Origin: Negativicutes bacterium
Lineage (GTDB): Bacteria > Bacillota_C > Negativicutes > Sporomusales_B > JARLHX01
Reading direction: 5' to 3'
Length of the DNA stretch: 64,000 nucleotides
NCBI GenBank assembly: GCA_031292035.1
Contig: JARLHX010000375.1
Location: forward strand, 248,001 to 312,000
Shown: in pieces, positions 17,587 to 26,146 of the stretch
How the letters are laid out: each line of letters opens with the position of its first letter
Numbering within the stretch: the first letter of the stretch is position 1
Translations under genes and position numbers: made by a program
The notes under the pieces: generated by a model
The model's database searches: none
Seen by the model: the letters and a program-made list of their open reading frames with translations, nothing else
What the model was told of the DNA's origin: nothing

Positions 17587-18814
17587 TGCCTTTATCGGCC
17601 GCCTTTCCATACAAAAGCCACGCGCTGTTTAGCGCCTCTTGCCATACCGTTTTCAGCGGCACGCCTCCGTCTTCAGCCAAACGCCGGCAATCATCGAATT
17701 CGGGCGCAATATTGCAAACTTTCCCCTGATAGGAGCTGATTTTCGCCTTGACCGGACCCCACGAAGTCGCCACTTCGATCAATTCACGGTCAGCCACTAC
17801 CCGGTTTACCGGATAATAGCGCATGCCAATGGTCGACGTTTCGCTAAACAAGACGCCAAAAACCTTGTCCAGAACCTCAGAATCGGCAAGCACCGAAAGC
17901 TGGGTCGCCGGACGGCCTTTTTTCATAATGATTGACGTCATCCATACGTCACGGACTCCGACGGCAAAAAGCTTCTCCATAACATAAGAGTATACCTGAG
18001 GGTTCATATCATCAATATTGGCTTCCACCACCGTCAGGTCACCCTTAGGCGTCAAGTCATTTTTCGGGTCTGTCAGGTCTGCTTTCGGGACTGACCGACC
18101 GCTTTCTCCGAGAACAGCCCGCAGGACATTGGGAATAATCAGGTCCCACGTGCCGGCGCCGTAGCCGATGGCTTCACTGACAAAATCCTTGGGCGTAAAT
18201 CCGTTACCGTTGCTCAGGGTGGCAACCAGCGCCGCACCGGTCGGTGTCACCAGCTCCTTGGCGATTTCCCCCTTATCATAGGGGATGCCCCGGAGCAGCT
18301 CAGCAGTCGCCGGCGCCGGAATGGGCATATTCCCGTGACTGCATTTCACATAGCCTGTCCCAGTAGTGAGTTTGGACGTATAAATGCGGTCGACCTTAAG
18401 ATAATGCAACCCGAATACGGTGCCGACAATGTCGACAATGGCGTCCACCGCCCCCACTTCGTGAAAATGGATCTTCTCCAGGGTGGTCCCATGCACTTTG
18501 GCCTCGGCTTCAGCGAGTCGCATAAAAACCTGCTTGCTGCCGTCTTTCACCGGCTGCTCTAGGGCTGAATTGTCAATGATCTTGAATATATCGGGCAAAT
18601 GGCGGTGGTGGTGCTGTTTGGCAGTCTTAACGTCGAGATAAGTAGCGCTGATCCCCAGCTTTTCGACCGGCTTGACAACCAACTCATACCCACCTACCGG
18701 CAACTTGGCCAGTTCTTCCCGCAGCCGCTGCTCCGGCAGACCAAGGTCAATCAAAGACCCCAAAAACATATTTCCGCTAATACCGGCAAAGCAATCTAAA
18801 TATAAAGTACGCAT
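17573..18814 (-). CDS. larC: Nickel-pincer cofactor biosynthesis protein LarC
   Basis: LarC inserts nickel into the pincer precursor with CTP in the maturation of the lactate racemase cofactor. The 413-residue protein begins MRTLYLDCFAGISGNMFLG, has the histidine-rich patch HHHRHLPDI near residue 70, and then the family's EANIDDMNPQ segment at the start of the C-terminal part. In Lactobacillus plantarum the gene needs a frameshift to join LarC1 and LarC2; here it is one uninterrupted frame. It lies five bases after larB, and its end overlaps rnhC. Confidence 0.92.
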   Translation of the reverse strand: MRTLYLDCFAGISGNMFLGSLIDLGLPEQRLREELAKLPVGGYELVVKPVEKLGISATYLDVKTAKQHHHRHLPDIFKIIDNSALEQPVKDGSKQVFMRLAEAEAKVHGTTLEKIHFHEVGAVDAIVDIVGTVFGLHYLKVDRIYTSKLTTGTGYVKCSHGNMPIPAPATAELLRGIPYDKGEIAKELVTPTGAALVATLSNGNGFTPKDFVSEAIGYGAGTWDLIIPNVLRAVLGESGRSVPKADLTDPKNDLTPKGDLTVVEANIDDMNPQVYSYVMEKLFAVGVRDVWMTSIIMKKGRPATQLSVLADSEVLDKVFGVLFSETSTIGMRYYPVNRVVADRELIEVATSWGPVKAKISSYQGKVCNIAPEFDDCRRLAEDGGVPLKTVWQEALNSAWLLYGKAADKGNERH

Positions 18815-18818
18815 CTGA

Positions 18819-19571
18819 TCACCTCATTTTGTTGATTATGCTAGCCAGTCTACCGGCTCCAAAGCCGTTGTCGATATTAACCACCGCTACACCGGCGGCG
18901 CAACTATTAAGCATCGCCAGGAGAGCCGCGACTCCGCCGAAATTGGCACCATAGCCCACACTGGTCGGCACGGCAATCACCGGTTTAGAAGCCATGCCGC
19001 CCACTACGCTGGCCAAAGCGCCTTCCATTCCGGCGACGACGATGATGACATTGGCGGACTCGATCAACTGGTGCTGAGCAAGCAGCCGGTGAATGCCGGC
19101 AACACCGACGTCAAAAACCCGCTTCACTTGATTACCCATGACTTCTGCAGTGATCGCGGCCTCTTCGGCCACCGGGATGTCGCTGGTTCCAGCTGTCATC
19201 ACCAAGATCACCCGTTCGGGATCGACCGCCACTTCCTCTTGCTGAACCACGATCATTTTGGCAGCCGCGTAATATTTGGCTGTGGGGACCAACACTTGTA
19301 CTGCTTCAAACATTTCCATCGTAGCCCGGCTGGCAAGTACATTCCCGTTATGCTTAGCCAGGCGGCTAACGATCTCGGCAACCTGTTCCACCGTTTTTCC
19401 CTGGGAGAACACAACTTCCGGAAAGCCTTGCCTGAGCATCCGATGATGATCTATTTTCACAAATTCGAGATCTTCATAAGGAAAGCTCTTCAACTTTTCC
19501 AATGCGTCTTCCAAGGAAATCCGCCCATCCCGAAAGTTTTCCAGCATAGCCGTAATAGTATCAATATTCAT
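18819..19571 (-). CDS. larB: Pyridinium-3,5-biscarboxylic acid mononucleotide synthase LarB
   Basis: LarB carboxylates and hydrolyses nicotinic acid adenine dinucleotide to the biscarboxylate mononucleotide, the first step to the nickel-pincer nucleotide. The 250-residue protein has a helical N-terminal region and a C-terminal AIR-carboxylase (PurE-like) domain with VMTAGTSDIPVAEEA and GMEGALASVVGG and PTSVGYG. The start codon overlaps the larE stop by four bases, with GAGGTG just upstream. Length and motifs are complete. Confidence 0.93.
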   Translation of the reverse strand: MNIDTITAMLENFRDGRISLEDALEKLKSFPYEDLEFVKIDHHRMLRQGFPEVVFSQGKTVEQVAEIVSRLAKHNGNVLASRATMEMFEAVQVLVPTAKYYAAAKMIVVQQEEVAVDPERVILVMTAGTSDIPVAEEAAITAEVMGNQVKRVFDVGVAGIHRLLAQHQLIESANVIIVVAGMEGALASVVGGMASKPVIAVPTSVGYGANFGGVAALLAMLNSCAAGVAVVNIDNGFGAGRLASIINKMR

Positions 19572-20398
19572 CCTTGCACCTCATCCAGCATTTCGTTCAT
19601 ACTTCCGGTCCGGTATCCCGCCAAATCCAGCGTGACAAAGGTAAATCCCAGCTTTTTCAAGCCACTGGCGATGGCAGCCGCCGTGTCCGGCTGGGCAAGA
19701 ACGCCGATACCGTCTGGAGAAACCTCGACCCGCGCCAAATCACCATGATGACGAACCCGCACCTGTCCTTTGATAAACTGTCTGACCACCTGCTCCGCCT
19801 CGTCAACCTGTTTTAGCCTCTCAGGCGTGATCTCCAGCCCATAAGCCAACCGTGAAACTAGGCAGGCAGCACTGGGCTTATCCCAAGTAGGCAAATCCCA
19901 TTCTCTTGACACGGCCCGGATCTCGGCCTTGCTAAACCCGGCTTCCAGCAGCGGGCTTTTCACCGCATCCAGTTCGGCGATCGCCTTCATCCCTGGACGA
20001 TAATCGGTTAAATCATCGGCATTGGTACCCTCGATCACCCAGGCGAAGCCCTGTTCCTTGGCCCACGCCACTAAACCGCCAAAGCGCCCCTTTTTGCAAA
20101 AATAGCAGCGCTCAGCCGTATTGGCAATAAACAAAGGATTGTCCAGCTCTGTGGCAGGCAGCCATACATGCTTCATCCCCAGTTTATCCACCAGAGTTTC
20201 AGTATCCCGTTTTTCCTGTTCGGATGAGGTTGGCGAATAGGCGGTGGCTAATACCGCCTTATCACCCAGAACCCGCTTGGCTGCAGCTGCGAGAAAAGTG
20301 CTGTCCACGCCGCCGGAAAAGGCAACCACTACCTTATCAAGCGAAAGCAGGGCTTCATTTAGCCGCGTTTCTTTTGCCTTTGTGTCCACAGTAACCAT
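19568..20398 (-). CDS. larE: Sulfur transferase LarE, three-cysteine type
   Basis: LarE adenylates the pincer precursor and puts in the two sulfur atoms. The protein (about 276 residues) has the PP-loop FSGGVDST (27-34) and the family segment EGTNADD (123-129). Besides the sulfur-donor cysteine C179 (PSAACLVSR), it has C98 and C101 in CYFCKKG. Known LarE proteins with only the one cysteine sacrifice it, while those with three cysteines hold a [4Fe-4S] cluster and can turn over; this one is of the latter type. A GTG at 20389 is an alternative start with better spacing to GGTGGG. The larA racemase is not in the window. Confidence 0.92.
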   Translation of the reverse strand: MVTVDTKAKETRLNEALLSLDKVVVAFSGGVDSTFLAAAAKRVLGDKAVLATAYSPTSSEQEKRDTETLVDKLGMKHVWLPATELDNPLFIANTAERCYFCKKGRFGGLVAWAKEQGFAWVIEGTNADDLTDYRPGMKAIAELDAVKSPLLEAGFSKAEIRAVSREWDLPTWDKPSAACLVSRLAYGLEITPERLKQVDEAEQVVRQFIKGQVRVRHHGDLARVEVSPDGIGVLAQPDTAAAIASGLKKLGFTFVTLDLAGYRTGSMNEMLDEVQG

Positions 20399-20422
20399 CC
20401 CACCATTCTATTAAAATAAAAA

Positions 20423-20454
20423 AAGACATAACATCCCAAGGGAAATTATGTCTT
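20423..20454 (-). terminator. Terminator hairpin in the leader of larEBC
   Basis: A nine-bp stem (AAGACATAA with TTATGTCTT) with a smaller inner CCC/GGG pairing and a run of seven T on the minus strand. It could simply end the gene at 20523-21002, but it lies downstream of a good promoter (20475-20503) and before larE, so it may act as an attenuator. A second hairpin (20448-20462, ATGTC with GACAT) would use part of the same upstream arm. Confidence 0.7.
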
Positions 20455-20474
20455 CATGACATTAGTCCAGTTCT

Positions 20475-20503
20475 ATTTTACCATATCCCGCCACCTGTCT
20501 CAA
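20475..20503 (-). promoter_or_regulatory. Candidate sigma-A promoter of larEBC
   Basis: On the minus strand TTGAGA (-35) and TAAAAT (-10) are 17 bases apart; each matches the consensus at five of six bases. It overlaps nothing coding beyond the end of the preceding gene and would start a leader of about 70 bases before larE. Confidence 0.6.
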
Positions 20504-20522
20504 GACTTTGGTGAACATATCC

Positions 20523-21002
20523 TCAATTTTGCAGATGCTCCTGACGGGAACCTAATAATAACGCCTCCAGGCTTTCCATTATCTTTAACTGATTTTCCTC
20601 CAACAAGCCAATGCTTTGGTTTAGAAGCAAGATGTGGGCGTTGCCGCGAAATTTGGGTTCGCGCGAAAAAAGTTCCAGGTACCCGGCGGCCATTTCCAAT
20701 TGCTCCGCGGCGGCCAGAACCTGGCTGTCCAAAAGTTTTTCCAGCAACACATAATGATATACCTGCACTGCTTCCATCGCTTTACTAAAACCTTCGCTAC
20801 TTGCCTGATGCTGGGCAAATATATTGAAATGCGCCGAAAATTCCCGAAACTCGTTATTACCGGAAATGGCTAAGTCTTCATTCAATAAATAAATCAGCTT
20901 GTATATTTTATTAATATATGAGTTTTGCAGCTGGATAAGTGACAGTACATCATTGAATTCGGCCCCCCGGTAGGACACGAGGTGGAAATCCTGTAACTCC
21001 AC
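20523..21002 (-). CDS. Helical protein of unknown function, 159 residues
   Basis: The GTG start at 21002 has GGAGG upstream. The sequence is soluble and almost wholly helical, with leucine- and glutamine-rich stretches (VLSLIQLQNSYINKIYKLIY; AAAEQLEMAAGYLELF) that suggest a helix bundle. No cysteine, metal site or membrane segment is seen. It looks like one of the four-helix DUF proteins found in spore-forming Firmicutes, but I do not recognise the family. It is followed by the larEBC leader and preceded, after about 140 bases, by an HD-GYP gene. Confidence 0.65.
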   Translation of the reverse strand: MELQDFHLVSYRGAEFNDVLSLIQLQNSYINKIYKLIYLLNEDLAISGNNEFREFSAHFNIFAQHQASSEGFSKAMEAVQVYHYVLLEKLLDSQVLAAAEQLEMAAGYLELFSREPKFRGNAHILLLNQSIGLLEENQLKIMESLEALLLGSRQEHLQN

Positions 21003-21110
21003 TATACCACCTCCAAGGCAACAGTGATCACTATATCTTATTCACTTGCTCCGCATTATGTTTACATTTTAGAGGTCGGCCGGTAAGAAAATATAAGCCG
21101 GAAAATACAA

Positions 21111-21138
21111 CTGCCGGCAGCTCTTGGCCTGCCGGCAG
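21111..21138 (-). terminator. Terminator of the second HD-GYP gene
   Basis: A perfect ten-bp stem (CTGCCGGCAG, loop of eight) directly after the stop of the gene at 21140-22210. The arm is itself palindromic. A T-rich stretch (TTGTATTTT) follows on the minus strand. Confidence 0.7.
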
Positions 21139-21139
21139 A

Positions 21140-22210
21140 CTAAACCACTGTGACAATATCTACATCAGGTTCGTGGATTAAGTTGAGCGTTCCTTCCCGG
21201 GTCCAGACGACAGGCCGCGATGGGTTGCTGCTATTGATCCTGAGTACTGCTCCTGAAACACCGTTGTTGAGCTGCACCCCGCTCCCGATATAAAAGGGGA
21301 CGGTCACCCGTTTAAAGGCTTCAACCACCCTTGGATCAAACTGCGTTCCACTGCAGGAGGAAATGGTGCGAATCGCCTGAAATACGGCTACTGCCGGCCG
21401 ATAAACGCGGTCAGTGGTCAGTGCATCATAGACATCAGCCACCGCCACAACACGGGCCAGCAAGTGAATTTCCTCGCCTTTTATCCCCCAAGGATACCCT
21501 TTTCCGTCTGGCCGTTCGTGATGCTGCAAAGCCATCAAGGCAATCCGGGAGTCAACCTTGGTTTCAGTTCGGAGAATATTATAGCCGGCAGAAGGATGGG
21601 TTTTGACCAATTCAAATTCATCAGGGGTCAAAGGTCCGCATTTCTCTAGGATAGCATCTGAAATGGTGGTCTTGCCGTAATCATGCAAAAGCCCCCCGAT
21701 TCCCAGAATGTATATGTCCTCTTTAGACAGACCCATGGCAGTACCGATAACAATGGCAAAAACGCCAACATCGACACAATGCCCATAGAGATAATCACTG
21801 TGTTTGCGAATGTCTGTAAGATAGATTAAGAGCTGTTCATGGCCGGCCAGTTCACGAATCACTTCATCAATTGCCTCACGCAAATAAGGCAGATGGGCAG
21901 CGACGCTGCCACGGTGGCGAAAGGCGTTCTGCATGGTTTGAATCATCTTGCGGCGGGTCGCCGTACTGATCAAATTATTCACCGTGGTTATTTCCCGGTT
22001 GACCGGCTGCTTGATCTGGATCGGGTCGTCCTTGATCCAGACCGAGGTGATCTGGTGTTTATTAAGTAACGCCAAGATTTCCCTACGGAGCGCCGTACCT
22101 GCGGTGACCAGTATTCTGCCATGCAGGTCGATTAAATCTTGCGCTAAAATCATGCTTTCATCGGTATTGCATAATAGCATTTGCTTAATATCGGTCACCT
22201 CCGGGCACAA
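21140..22210 (-). CDS. HD-GYP domain protein (c-di-GMP phosphodiesterase-like)
   Basis: The 356-residue protein has the same layout as the one at 15458-16525: an N-terminal region with a TESMILAQDLIDLHGRILV-type motif (here NTDESMILAQDLIDLHG), then an HD-GYP domain with GHCVDVGVFA, LLHDYGK and HHERPDGKGYPWGI, then a C-terminal domain that starts after the FDPRVV segment. The metal-binding and GYP residues are present, so it is probably active. The TTG start at 22210 has GGAGGGG seven bases upstream. It appears to be a single-gene transcript. Confidence 0.85.
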   Translation of the reverse strand: MCPEVTDIKQMLLCNTDESMILAQDLIDLHGRILVTAGTALRREILALLNKHQITSVWIKDDPIQIKQPVNREITTVNNLISTATRRKMIQTMQNAFRHRGSVAAHLPYLREAIDEVIRELAGHEQLLIYLTDIRKHSDYLYGHCVDVGVFAIVIGTAMGLSKEDIYILGIGGLLHDYGKTTISDAILEKCGPLTPDEFELVKTHPSAGYNILRTETKVDSRIALMALQHHERPDGKGYPWGIKGEEIHLLARVVAVADVYDALTTDRVYRPAVAVFQAIRTISSCSGTQFDPRVVEAFKRVTVPFYIGSGVQLNNGVSGAVLRINSSNPSRPVVWTREGTLNLIHEPDVDIVTVV

Positions 22211-22571
22211 AAATACCCCTCCAAACAGAAAGTCTGGGGGGGTTCACTACTTGCTCAGTGTAAAATAAGTGACCACATAGTTTTTTACACTTCATCGCTT
22301 CCAATGCAACATTTCGACATAACATAATACATTCCTGCCACATTTTACAAAAAGTAGTGACTTTTTAAGAAAAACTTTATAAAATCCACAAAATATGGAC
22401 AAAAATAGTCTGCCATAACAAAATGTTCGGAATATAGTCAACCTTTTCTAGACAACCTGGCGTTTTTTTCGTCGAGGCCCTGATTGCTGACACCTGGCAA
22501 ACTTCAGGGTATAATAAATATGGAAGCCGCCTACATAAAAAATAATTGCGTACTTTTGGAGGAATAGCAAG
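22211..22571. other. Divergent intergenic region between the HD-GYP and CC-motif genes
   Basis: An AT-rich 360-base gap that separates two divergent genes. It holds the plus-strand promoter described below. No convincing gene, repeat or hairpin was found in the rest. Confidence 0.5.
22487..22515 (+). promoter_or_regulatory. Sigma-A promoter of the CC-motif gene
   Basis: CTGACA (-35) and TATAAT (-10) are 17 bases apart, about 57 bases before the start codon at 22572. Near-consensus in both boxes and spacing. Confidence 0.75.
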
Positions 22572-22850
22572 ATGCTAACCATAACCCCGGCCGCCGCTGA
22601 ATATATCAAATCTCGCAAAAAACCGATATTTCTCGATATTCCGCCGCTGATCAGTTGCTGTCTCCATCTGAAAGAAAGTCCGTCTGTCCGTTTCGGCGAG
22701 CCGCATGATCCTCAAAATTTTACGAGACAATCCATCCAGGGGTTTACCGTATTTGTACCCCACGAACTGCCTGAAATTCCCCTGACCATCACCTTGTCGA
22801 AGTTTCTCAGCATCAAAAAATTGGTGGTCGAGGGCTGGTGCCTGGGCTAG
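22572..22850 (+). CDS. CC/Se-motif (HesB-like) small protein
   Basis: The 92-residue protein begins MLTITPAAAEYIKSRKKPIF and has a CC pair (C29-C30) in PLISCCLH. It resembles the HesB/IscA-like family in which the pair is CC or has one selenocysteine. Function is not established; binding of a metal or an iron-sulfur cluster has been suggested from the fold. TTTGGAGG lies eight bases before the ATG, and a good promoter precedes it. It is a plus-strand gene whose end is three bases from the end of the convergent dsrN gene, so it is not part of the dsr operon. Confidence 0.7.
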   Translation: MLTITPAAAEYIKSRKKPIFLDIPPLISCCLHLKESPSVRFGEPHDPQNFTRQSIQGFTVFVPHELPEIPLTITLSKFLSIKKLVVEGWCLG

Positions 22851-22853
22851 CCG

Positions 22854-24239
22854 TCAGTTCCTCTGCCGGAAAGAGTGCGCCAAGGCGACAAACCGCGGCG
22901 CCCACTCTGGATTGGCGGTCGCGTGAATGTGATTATAAGTCGCGAACACATTCTTGTACAGCAGACCGTCCTGCTGACCGTCAATGCCCTGCCCGCGAAC
23001 GACTTGATAACTGTACCGCATACCGTCGGCGACGTTTATCACCCTTGAATGGTGAAATTCATGACCTTTGACGCAACGATCCTCTGCGAAAAAAGGGTTG
23101 CCTTTAAGACTGCGCATGACCGTGTATCCGTGGCCTTGGGGCCGATTTTCCACAATAACGTCCAGCGGCAAAACGCCGCACATAGGAAATTCATCGCCAT
23201 GCCACCGGATGGTCCGCGCCAAATACATCAGACCGCCGCATTCGGCATATATCGGCAGTCCGCCGTCTGCTGCCACCTTAACGGCACTGCGCAGCGGCGC
23301 GTTGGCAGCGATGGCCTTGCCGAAGATTTCAGGAAAGCCCCCGCCGATATACAGTCCGTCTAGGGGCGGAAGGGTCTCATCCCGCATACTGTCAATATAG
23401 ATCAATTCGGCCCCGGCGCATGCCAGGGCTTCTATATTTTCCGGGTAATAAAAGGTAAATGACTGATCCCGGATAATGCCGATTCGTACCACCGGACCTA
23501 TCTGGCATGCTTCGCCGACAGTATCGGCAGCAATCGGCAAAGCCGTGCCGGCAATTGTGGCGATCCCAGCCAGATCAAGATATTGTTCGGCGATAGCAAT
23601 ATTACCGGCAATCGCTGCCAGCACCGAATCGTGCTCAGCAGCCGGCACCAGGCCAAGATGGCGCTCAGGAAAAACGCTGTAGGCATTTTTGGGGATTGCA
23701 CCAAGAACCGGAATTCCGCAGTACTTTTCAACTGCCGCCTTGAGCATCTCTTCGTGGCGACTGCGGGCGACCTTATTCAAAATGACGCCGGCGATCCTGA
23801 TATCAGGTTCAAAATTCATACATCCCAAAATTATGGGAGCAATACTTCGAGTCATTCTAGTGGCGTCGACTACTAAAACAACCGGTGATTTCGTGATCCT
23901 GGCGATTTGAGCGGTGCTCCCCGTTCCCTCCAGGTCCACTCCATCAAAAAGCCCCATGGCACCTTCGATCAGCACCATGTCGGCACCGGTCGAACCATGG
24001 ACCACAGCATTCAGGATTTGGCGCTCATTCATCCAAAAGCAGTCCAGATTACGGCAAAAACGCCCGGCAGCATGTCCCAGCCAGCTCGGATCAATATAAT
24101 CCGGGCCCTTTTTGAATGGCTGAACCTCATGACCGTTTTTACGCAGGGCCCCGAGAAGCCCGATACTGATGGTCGTCTTGCCGGAATGACCGTGCGGCGC
24201 TCCAATCACTATCCTAGGCGTGTTCCATACCTGTTCCAT
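22854..24239 (-). CDS. dsrN: DsrN-type siroheme amidase (cobyrinate a,c-diamide synthase family)
   Basis: The 461-residue protein has the CbiA/CobB layout: a P-loop domain (GAPHGHSGKTT, then FKKGPDYIDPSW) and a C-terminal class I glutamine amidotransferase domain with nucleophile C in YAECGGLMYL and a GHEFHHSR segment. By sequence it could amidate cobyrinic acid. DsrN is the homologue found in dsr loci and is thought to amidate siroheme for DsrAB; the position behind dsrC and the transporter, with no cobalamin genes near, favours that reading. The ATG at 24239 has AAGGGGAG before it. The assignment DsrN versus CbiA rests on context. Confidence 0.75.
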   Translation of the reverse strand: MEQVWNTPRIVIGAPHGHSGKTTISIGLLGALRKNGHEVQPFKKGPDYIDPSWLGHAAGRFCRNLDCFWMNERQILNAVVHGSTGADMVLIEGAMGLFDGVDLEGTGSTAQIARITKSPVVLVVDATRMTRSIAPIILGCMNFEPDIRIAGVILNKVARSRHEEMLKAAVEKYCGIPVLGAIPKNAYSVFPERHLGLVPAAEHDSVLAAIAGNIAIAEQYLDLAGIATIAGTALPIAADTVGEACQIGPVVRIGIIRDQSFTFYYPENIEALACAGAELIYIDSMRDETLPPLDGLYIGGGFPEIFGKAIAANAPLRSAVKVAADGGLPIYAECGGLMYLARTIRWHGDEFPMCGVLPLDVIVENRPQGHGYTVMRSLKGNPFFAEDRCVKGHEFHHSRVINVADGMRYSYQVVRGQGIDGQQDGLLYKNVFATYNHIHATANPEWAPRFVALAHSFRQRN

Positions 24240-24265
24240 CAGTTCTCCCCTTTTTGCCAATCCAA

Positions 24266-24604
24266 TTAAAGCATTCCCCATTTGCGGACATACTCTAAGA
24301 AGACCTGGAATTCGGTGTCGTGAAACCCCTGCGCCAAAAGATATTGCTTGACGTCCTGTGCTTCCATATCGTTGGATTCGGCAAAAATCTTGTCTTTTTT
24401 AAACTGAAAAGTAAAATCTTTGGCTGCCAAGGCTTCCATCATCCCTGCCACCCGCTCGGTCCGCAGCTGCAGCCGTGCACCGAGAAGACGCACATGATCG
24501 GCGCTGGGCCGAGCAGGCAAATCAGCGTAAGGGGCAGGCTCCTCAACCAAATGAAGGATCACCCGGGTCAAATGATTGACAACTGCCGTATAGTCTTGTC
24601 CCAT
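24266..24604 (-). CDS. Unknown 112-residue protein in the dsr locus
   Basis: The ATG at 24604 (MGQDYTAVVNHL) has AGGAG seven bases upstream. The product is soluble and mostly helical, with a basic middle (LQLRTERVAGMMEALAAKDF) and a C-terminal part ending EYVRKWGML. There is no cysteine, membrane span or recognised domain. It lies 26 bases before dsrN and after the transporter gene, separated from the latter by a hairpin, so it is likely read with dsrN. It may assist DsrN or siroheme handling, but nothing in the sequence shows this. Confidence 0.7.
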   Translation of the reverse strand: MGQDYTAVVNHLTRVILHLVEEPAPYADLPARPSADHVRLLGARLQLRTERVAGMMEALAAKDFTFQFKKDKIFAESNDMEAQDVKQYLLAQGFHDTEFQVFLEYVRKWGML

Positions 24605-24657
24605 AAGCTCACTCCTCACAAGTCAAGTATACCATAAGCCGTAATATAGACGCCATA

Positions 24658-24691
24658 ATGAGAGCCCGACAATTCCTTGCCGGGCTCTCAT
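24658..24691 (-). terminator. Hairpin after the YeiH-type transporter gene
   Basis: An 11-bp stem (ATGAGAGCCCG with its complement, loop of twelve) just after the transporter stop. It is followed only by TTAT on the minus strand, so termination may be partial and allow read-through into dsrN. Confidence 0.6.
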
Positions 24692-24710
24692 GGACTAATT
24701 GTTTCGAAAG

Positions 24711-26045
24711 TTACTTAATCGTCATCCAGTAGCCGCCTAGCAGCACATTGGACAACCAGTACCCGAGCGGCACATTGATCAGTACACCGATGGTGAAAGC
24801 CGCAAGCGGTTTCCAGCCTAACTTGGCTAGTTCCCCGAAGCGGGTGGTAAAGCCGATACTCAAGAAGGTGAAGGTAAAGGCCCAGCCGCGGAGGTTTTTA
24901 ATAACCCCAAGCACGTCTCTGGAGTACTCTGACCCCACTTTGGGACTGAGCAGAGCGATAACAACGGTGGTAAACATAGACGCAACAAAGAATCCCAGTA
25001 CGAATTTCGGAAAGCGGTTCCAAATCTCGCTGATATTGACCCGCTCGGCCTTGTCAGCAGTCTTTTTCTCCCAGACGGTGACCGACAGGAAGGCAACCAT
25101 CAGCGCCCACACGCCGATAAACATATCCCGGCCAACAACTTTCATCAAGGTAAAGGTTTTGATAGCGCGTTCATCGCCGATGGCAGCTGCAGCGGCAAAA
25201 CCGGCGGCGTCAGCAAATTCCGAGGTGCCAATCCATGCGCCTGCCGGACCGGGCTCTAATCCAAGAGCCTTCGCCCATATCGGCAGCATGAAGATCATCG
25301 CCACAGCATAGACGACAACTAGGGAGATGGCCACTGACACATGTTCTTTTTCAGCGCGGCAGGCACCGCCAATGGCGATGGCACCGGATACGCCGCAGAT
25401 CGAGCCGCCAGCGCCCAAGCAGGCGGCAAAGCGGGGATCAAGACCGAAAATCCTGGTAGCTGACCAAAAAATAACCATAAAGGTAGTGATTGCAACAATC
25501 GAGGCCTGCAGAATCGCCAGCGGTCCAGCCGACAAAATGATGGTAAACGGCAGGATGGCACCCATCAGGACGATACCGGTTTTAACATAGAACTCAGTCT
25601 TTAAGGCCGTCCGGAACCATTCCGGCAATTTAATCAAATTGCCCAAAATAATACCTACAGCCAATGCCAGCAGTGGACCTTCCATCCAGTTCTTCCAAGA
25701 GTTATTGATACCGAACAGGGTAATAATGACAGATAGAACATAAATAACCGTAAAGCCGCCGATGAACTGGGGCACTTTAACATCCATCACTTTGGCAGCA
25801 AACCCGAAAACGATAACAAAGAAAAGATACAGCGCCACTATACCGCCCATTTTAGCGCTGACATCGCCCATGGCTTTGCCAAAATCAGTCCAGGCGGAAA
25901 AACCTACAGCTATCATCTTGAAGAAGCCCAGCGAATTTGCGAAAAACGCCAGAGTCGTAACCAGAATCAGGCCCATACCAATAATAATTGCCCAAGTGTC
26001 TTCCCGTTTGATTGCCGGGAGTGATGACTGAGGAACACCAGCCAT
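24711..26045 (-). CDS. YeiH-family putative sulfate (anion) exporter
   Basis: The 444-residue integral membrane protein has about ten hydrophobic spans and the family patterns of the UPF0324/YeiH (PSE) group: an FAACLGAGGSICGVSGAIA-type glycine-rich segment (key part GAGGSICGVSGA), then GTSEFADAAGFAAAAAIG and the C-terminal RGWAFTFTFLSIGFTTRF. Relatives occur beside genes for taurine, isethionate and other sulfonates and are proposed to move sulfate, sulfite or related anions. In a dsr operon a role in moving sulfite or a sulfonate is likely, but direction and substrate are unknown. The ATG at 26045 has AAGGAGG nine bases before it. Confidence 0.82.
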   Translation of the reverse strand: MAGVPQSSLPAIKREDTWAIIIGMGLILVTTLAFFANSLGFFKMIAVGFSAWTDFGKAMGDVSAKMGGIVALYLFFVIVFGFAAKVMDVKVPQFIGGFTVIYVLSVIITLFGINNSWKNWMEGPLLALAVGIILGNLIKLPEWFRTALKTEFYVKTGIVLMGAILPFTIILSAGPLAILQASIVAITTFMVIFWSATRIFGLDPRFAACLGAGGSICGVSGAIAIGGACRAEKEHVSVAISLVVVYAVAMIFMLPIWAKALGLEPGPAGAWIGTSEFADAAGFAAAAAIGDERAIKTFTLMKVVGRDMFIGVWALMVAFLSVTVWEKKTADKAERVNISEIWNRFPKFVLGFFVASMFTTVVIALLSPKVGSEYSRDVLGVIKNLRGWAFTFTFLSIGFTTRFGELAKLGWKPLAAFTIGVLINVPLGYWLSNVLLGGYWMTIK

Positions 26046-26146
26046 GATCAAATTCCTCCTTAAATTTTCGTAGGTCGGAAGATTGATTTTACGCCGGAAC
26101 GTCACCTCACCTGGTCTGGATTCCAGCCATCGGATCGGTGTCGTTA

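Noticed and set aside
22854..24239. Reading as cobalamin biosynthesis gene cbiA
   Set aside because: Sequence alone allows it, but there are no other cobalamin genes and the gene stands in the dsr locus, so DsrN is favoured. Kept as an alternative in the entry.
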